The position numbers were made by a program, and so were the translations under genes. A stretch of DNA of 9,634 bases from Gammaproteobacteria bacterium (lineage in GTDB: Bacteria; Pseudomonadota; Gammaproteobacteria; Pseudomonadales; Azotimanducaceae), in the NCBI GenBank assembly GCA_002726925.1, contig PBTJ01000082.1:17881-27514 (forward strand), read 5' to 3'. Every line of letters starts with the position of its first letter. Positions within the stretch are counted from its first letter, which is position 1. Positions 7,300-9,634 of this stretch are shown here, one piece after another. The notes beneath the pieces are model-generated. The model did not search any database. It was not told the DNA's origin and worked only from the letters and a program-made list of their open reading frames with translations.

Positions 7300-7725
7300 T
7301 CAGAAGGGTTGCAAAACGACAAGTAAAATGACGGGAATCAGGACCAAGACGGGGAGTTCGTTGTATATCCGAAAAAAACGCTCGCTTCTGTGCTGCCGGT
7401 CTTCGACAAATGTCTTGATGATGTAACCACAGTGAAAATGGTAGGCGACGAGCAAACCAACTAAGGCAATTTTGACCCAGACCCATGCTTGCACGCTAAG
7501 GCCCTGCCAGCCTAGTGCTAACATAGTCAGGCCAAGGGCCAGGGTGATCACCATGGAAGGCATCATGATTAAGCGATACAGCTTATGCTCCATTACCTTA
7601 AATCGCTCAATACTGATCTCGTCTTTGCACGCTGCGTGATAGACAAATAATCGCGGCAGATAAAAGATGCCCGCGAACCAAGTGATTACGCTGATGATGT
7701 GAAAGGCTTTAAGCCAAAGGTACAT
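7300..7725 (-). CDS. hemJ: Protoporphyrinogen IX oxidase HemJ (UPF0093 family)
   Basis: HemJ is an inner-membrane protein that oxidises protoporphyrinogen IX to protoporphyrin IX in bacteria lacking HemG or HemY. The 141 residues form about four membrane segments (roughly 5-25, 50-72, 80-98 and 122-140). Conserved features visible are H9 in KAFHIISVITWFAGIFYLPR, R25 in the same block, H30, and K85 in WVWVKIALVG. Length agrees with the family. An AGGGGA lies about 10 bp before the ATG, and a TATACT (-10-like, minus strand, 7765-7770) lies 40 bp upstream without a clear -35 partner. It is followed by hemL after 70 bp, which supports a haem role. It diverges from the membrane coiled-coil gene at 7917. 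Confidence 0.93.
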   Translation of the reverse strand: MYLWLKAFHIISVITWFAGIFYLPRLFVYHAACKDEISIERFKVMEHKLYRLIMMPSMVITLALGLTMLALGWQGLSVQAWVWVKIALVGLLVAYHFHCGYIIKTFVEDRQHRSERFFRIYNELPVLVLIPVILLVVLQPF

Positions 7726-7859
7726 GGTTTGCCATTCCCCTGTGGGAGCTCATAAAACGCCGTGAGTATAACTTTTAGCGCTGCATAAAACCGGCGGCGT
7801 TGTTTTGACATTAACCAATATCCTGCGAACTTCGCTGCGATTCCAGATGATGCGGTGGC

Positions 7860-7892
7860 GGTAGCTCAGGGGTAGGATATGCGGCATAGAGC
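7860..7892 (+). other. tRNA D-arm-like stretch in the leader of the coiled-coil gene
   Basis: The 16 bases GGTAGCTCAGGGGTAG (7860-7875) read like the start of a tRNA: the U8-A9 pair, GCTC as the 5' D-stem and AGGGGTA as the D-loop. The matching GAGC does not follow at once but appears at 7889-7892 after 13 extra bases. These include a short inverted repeat, TATGC-G-GCATA (7878-7888). No anticodon arm, T-arm or CCA end follows, so this is not a tRNA gene. It may be a degenerate 5' fragment, a folded mRNA leader, or chance. Confidence 0.3.
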
Positions 7893-7904
7893 AGCACCCA
7901 CAAT

Positions 7905-7910
7905 AAAGGA
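7905..7910 (+). promoter_or_regulatory. Ribosome binding site that supports a TTG start
   Basis: AAAGGA lies 6 nt before the TTG at 7917-7919, ideal spacing. No ATG or GTG in this frame has a comparable site upstream of the hydrophobic segment. Confidence 0.7.
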
Positions 7911-7916
7911 TAACAG

Positions 7917-8597
7917 TTGCATTACCGAGTAATCAGGGAACGATCCGTTTGGCGAGGGAGGTTGCTTTGGCTGGGTGCCTTAGCCGCGCTCGCTTTGACA
8001 GGTGGTGCTGGCTTCTTGTGGGGAGTCTCGGCTGCGCAGTCGCAGATTCGGCAAAACGCGGAATTGCGCGACGAAGTAAGCGAACTGGGCCGACAGAACA
8101 CGTTGCTGCAAAGTCGCCTGACGGACAGCGATTTGATTATCGATACGCAAAATCATACGTCAATTGCGCTGCGCGATGAGTTAACTCAGCTTCACACAGC
8201 CAATGCAGGTCTCGAGACTGAGTTGGGTTTTTTCCGTAAAATCATGGTGCCCGGAGAGACCGACAAGGGAATACATGTGGAGCGCATGAATGTTGCTGCC
8301 ACAGCCGATTCTACTTACGTGATTGAGGCGACGCTAATACAGGTGGCGGAGCGCCCTTCGATTGTTAGCGGATCTGTAACCCTTGAGATCGAGGGCACTC
8401 GTAATGGTGAGGCGATAAAGCTCACCACAACTGAGTTGGGCGGTTCGCCGGCATCCTTGGCTTTCCGCTTCCGTTACTTCCAAGCCCTTGAGCAGACCAT
8501 CGAGTTGCCAACGGAATTTACGCCCAACCGCATAAAAGTTGCGGTGATCGGCAAAAAAGGCACACCGGTCGAAGCGGAGTTTGTTTGGCCAGCCTAG
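7917..8597 (+). CDS. Membrane-anchored coiled-coil protein, DUF6776-like
   Basis: A 226-residue protein of unknown function. It has a basic N-terminus (residues 1-15), one membrane segment (about 16-37), a coiled-coil-like stretch rich in Gln, Leu, Glu and Arg (about 39-106), a short motif ELGFFRKIMVPGE (102-114), and a beta-rich C-terminal domain (about 118-226) expected in the periplasm. The layout and the place directly before a bactofilin and erpA match proteins called DUF6776 in Pseudomonas-like genomes; this rests on memory, not a search. It starts with TTG, supported by the AAAGGA 6 bp upstream. A perfect -35 box TTGACA lies at 7805-7810, but no convincing -10 follows it. The bactofilin gene begins 40 bp after its stop, so a shared transcript and a partnership at the membrane are plausible. 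Confidence 0.85.
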   Translation: MHYRVIRERSVWRGRLLWLGALAALALTGGAGFLWGVSAAQSQIRQNAELRDEVSELGRQNTLLQSRLTDSDLIIDTQNHTSIALRDELTQLHTANAGLETELGFFRKIMVPGETDKGIHVERMNVAATADSTYVIEATLIQVAERPSIVSGSVTLEIEGTRNGEAIKLTTTELGGSPASLAFRFRYFQALEQTIELPTEFTPNRIKVAVIGKKGTPVEAEFVWPA

Positions 8598-8637
8598 AGA
8601 GACTAGCTTATGCGACCCACATTGAGTTGCAGTTCTG

Positions 8638-9060
8638 ATGAAATGGAATAGAAAAGTACCCAAGATGGCGAAAAAGAAAGAACTGACGTTAATTGCGACT
8701 GATGCTGAGTTAGTCGGAGACATCTCATTTTCCAGCCAGCTGGTAGTGAACGGCGTGCTGCGCGGGTCGACATCTGCCGAAGAGCTAGGAGCTTCGATGA
8801 CGGTTAGTCCGGGTGGTCATGTCATTGGCGATATTCGTGCCCCGGTTGTGTTGATTCACGGCAGAGTAGATGGAACCGTCTATGCGCTTGAGCATCTTGA
8901 AATCGCCGAAGGCGCCGTTATCCAAGGAGATCTGCATTACAACGTGCTGCAGATGCATATGGGGGCGTCGGTGCAAGGGCGGCTCATCCACTCCGTGCCA
9001 GAAAAAGTGCCCGCCGTCGAAGAAAGGACAGTTGAAAGCATCGGGTTAGTCAAAGAATAA
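8638..9060 (+). CDS. Bactofilin (polymer-forming cytoskeletal protein)
   Basis: Bactofilins build nucleotide-independent filaments at the inner face of the membrane and help place cell-wall enzymes and shape determinants. The 140 residues show the repeated short beta-strand pattern of the right-handed beta-helix: LVVNGVLRGS, MTVSPGGHVIGDI, VLIHGRVDGTV, LEIAEGAVIQGDL and MHMGASVQGRL, from about residue 22 to 117. A lysine-rich N-terminus precedes the core, and a charged tail rich in Glu and Val follows it. The start is uncertain: the ATG at 8638 gives MKWNRKVPK ahead of a second ATG at 8665 (MAKKKE), and neither has a clear ribosome site. erpA begins 7 bp after the stop, so the two are probably co-translated. 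The preceding membrane coiled-coil gene is a possible anchor or partner. Confidence 0.9.
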   Translation: MKWNRKVPKMAKKKELTLIATDAELVGDISFSSQLVVNGVLRGSTSAEELGASMTVSPGGHVIGDIRAPVVLIHGRVDGTVYALEHLEIAEGAVIQGDLHYNVLQMHMGASVQGRLIHSVPEKVPAVEERTVESIGLVKE

Positions 9061-9067
9061 TTAAGCA

Positions 9068-9400
9068 ATGCAGTTAGATATCGAATTTTCCGAAAGAGCC
9101 GCGAACAAAGTGAAGCGTTTGATTGAAGACGAGGGCGACCCCTTGCTATGTCTGAGGGTTTTCATCACCGGCGGAGGTTGCAACGGGTTTTCCTACGGTT
9201 TTACGTTCGATGATACGCCTGCGCAGGACGATGCCGTAATTGAACGCTTAGGAGTGCGTATGCTGGTGGACGCCATGAGTTATCCCTATCTCGCTGGTTC
9301 CAATGTCGATTACGTTGAAGACTTATCCGGGTCGCAATTCACAGTTTCAAACCCCAATGCTTCTGCAACCTGCGGCTGCGGCAGCTCGTTTTCTCTATAA
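9068..9400 (+). CDS. erpA: Iron-sulfur cluster insertion protein ErpA
   Basis: ErpA is an A-type carrier that receives iron-sulfur clusters from the Isc/Suf machinery and passes them to target enzymes, among them IspG/IspH of isoprenoid synthesis in E. coli. The 110-residue protein matches E. coli ErpA (114) nearly throughout, including [19 protein letters not shown] and [16 protein letters not shown]. The three cluster ligands are present: C38, C102 and C104. It also has C28, where E. coli ErpA has Lys. The near-identity of the end and the GGGC-GF block favour ErpA over IscA or SufA. It follows the bactofilin stop by 7 bp with only a weak ribosome site, so it may depend on coupled translation. 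It converges with anmK across a 57-bp gap. Confidence 0.95.
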   Translation: MQLDIEFSERAANKVKRLIEDEGDPLLCLRVFITGGGCNGFSYGFTFDDTPAQDDAVIERLGVRMLVDAMSYPYLAGSNVDYVEDLSGSQFTVSNPNASATCGCGSSFSL

Positions 9401-9429
9401 TTATCGCAACACGCAGAGAATTGGCCGAG

Positions 9430-9460
9430 TAAGACGACCGCGCGGGCCCGCGAGTTCTTA
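9430..9460. terminator. Possible shared hairpin between convergent erpA and anmK
   Basis: The 57-bp gap between erpA and anmK holds a perfect 12-bp palindrome, CGCGGGCCCGCG (9441-9452). It is flanked by TAAGA (9430-9434) and TCTTA (9456-9460), which can pair and include the anmK stop codon. Neither strand has a true T-run after it. A factor-independent terminator is therefore only a weak suggestion, though the position between two convergent genes fits. Confidence 0.25.
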
Positions 9461-9634
9461 GCCAGGATAAACGGCGCCCAAAATGCGAGTGCCGAGAGCG
9501 CCAGTAACCAATGGGTTGTTCCCCGAAAGATTTGCTAAGCGGCGATAGGCAAGCCAAGCAAAGGCAGCGGCTTCGATAGCGTCACCATCGAAGCCCCAAG
9601 CCTCCGAGGGCATTACCTGAGCATCCGCCGACAG
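9458..9634 (-). CDS. anmK: Anhydro-N-acetylmuramic acid kinase, C-terminal end (runs off the window)
   Basis: Translating the minus strand from the right edge gives 58 residues followed by TAA (stop at 9458-9460). They contain EAAAFAWLAYRRLANLSGNN (21-40) and end VTGALGTRILGAVYPG. These match the C-terminus of AnmK (for example EAMAFAWLA and VTGA..ILGAI-P in the E. coli and Pseudomonas enzymes). AnmK phosphorylates and opens anhydro-MurNAc released from murein, in the cytoplasm, for peptidoglycan recycling. The start and catalytic region lie beyond the window. In Pseudomonas anmK also follows erpA but on the same strand as I recall; here it faces erpA. The call rests on the C-terminal motif alone but is well supported. 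Confidence 0.85.
   Translation of the reverse strand: MSADAQVMPSEAWGFDGDAIEAAAFAWLAYRRLANLSGNNPLVTGALGTRILGAVYPG

Noticed and set aside
7805..7833. Full sigma-70 promoter built on the perfect TTGACA at 7805-7810
   Set aside because: At 15-18 bp spacing the sequence is CGAACTTCG, which has no resemblance to a -10 box.
7853..7916. A complete tRNA gene
   Set aside because: Only the D-arm region is tRNA-like; no anticodon stem-loop, T-arm or matching acceptor strand follows before the coding start.
8334..8723. Minus-strand 129-codon open frame across the coiled-coil gene and the bactofilin start
   Set aside because: It is antisense to two supported genes and shows no recognisable motif.

Overview
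The window is a stretch of gammaproteobacterial chromosome. The best evidence is two conserved housekeeping neighbourhoods: an aminotransferase/sfsA pair divergent from dksA-gluQ and a response regulator, and a bactofilin-erpA block facing anmK. Both arrangements resemble the Pseudomonas/Cellvibrionales type of layout as I remember it; I could not run a search. Base composition looks moderate (a little above half G+C by eye) and even throughout. I see no insertion sequence, phage gene, CRISPR array, complete tRNA or rRNA.

Region 1 (1-2815, minus strand): dksA, then gluQ, then a CbrB/NtrC-like AAA+ regulator, all read leftward, probably from a promoter at about 2903-2932. DksA binds RNA polymerase and works with ppGpp. 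GluQ puts glutamate on the queuosine of tRNA-Asp. The regulator is the most unusual gene: its sigma-54 contact loop (GAFTGA) is gone and its receiver domain is degenerate. No sensor kinase lies beside it.

Region 2 (2816-4886, plus strand): a divergent promoter region, then a class I/II PLP aminotransferase whose stop overlaps the sfsA start as ATGA.

Region 3 (4896-7725, minus strand): hemJ, hemL and a PfkB-family (adenosine-kinase-like) kinase, closely spaced and all read leftward. HemL and HemJ are two steps of haem synthesis (5-aminolevulinate formation and protoporphyrinogen oxidation). The kinase converges on sfsA with only 9 bp between the stops.

Region 4 (7726-9400, plus strand): a divergent leader with a tRNA-D-arm-like stretch, then a membrane-anchored coiled-coil protein (DUF6776 type, TTG start), a bactofilin and the iron-sulfur carrier erpA. 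The left-reading 3' end of anmK (peptidoglycan recycling) runs off the right edge at 9458-9634.

Nothing looks like an accessory island or a wholly new multi-gene system. The main candidate for new biology is the regulator at 1-1314, which keeps the ATPase and DNA-binding parts of a sigma-54 activator but appears uncoupled from both sigma-54 and classical phosphorylation.
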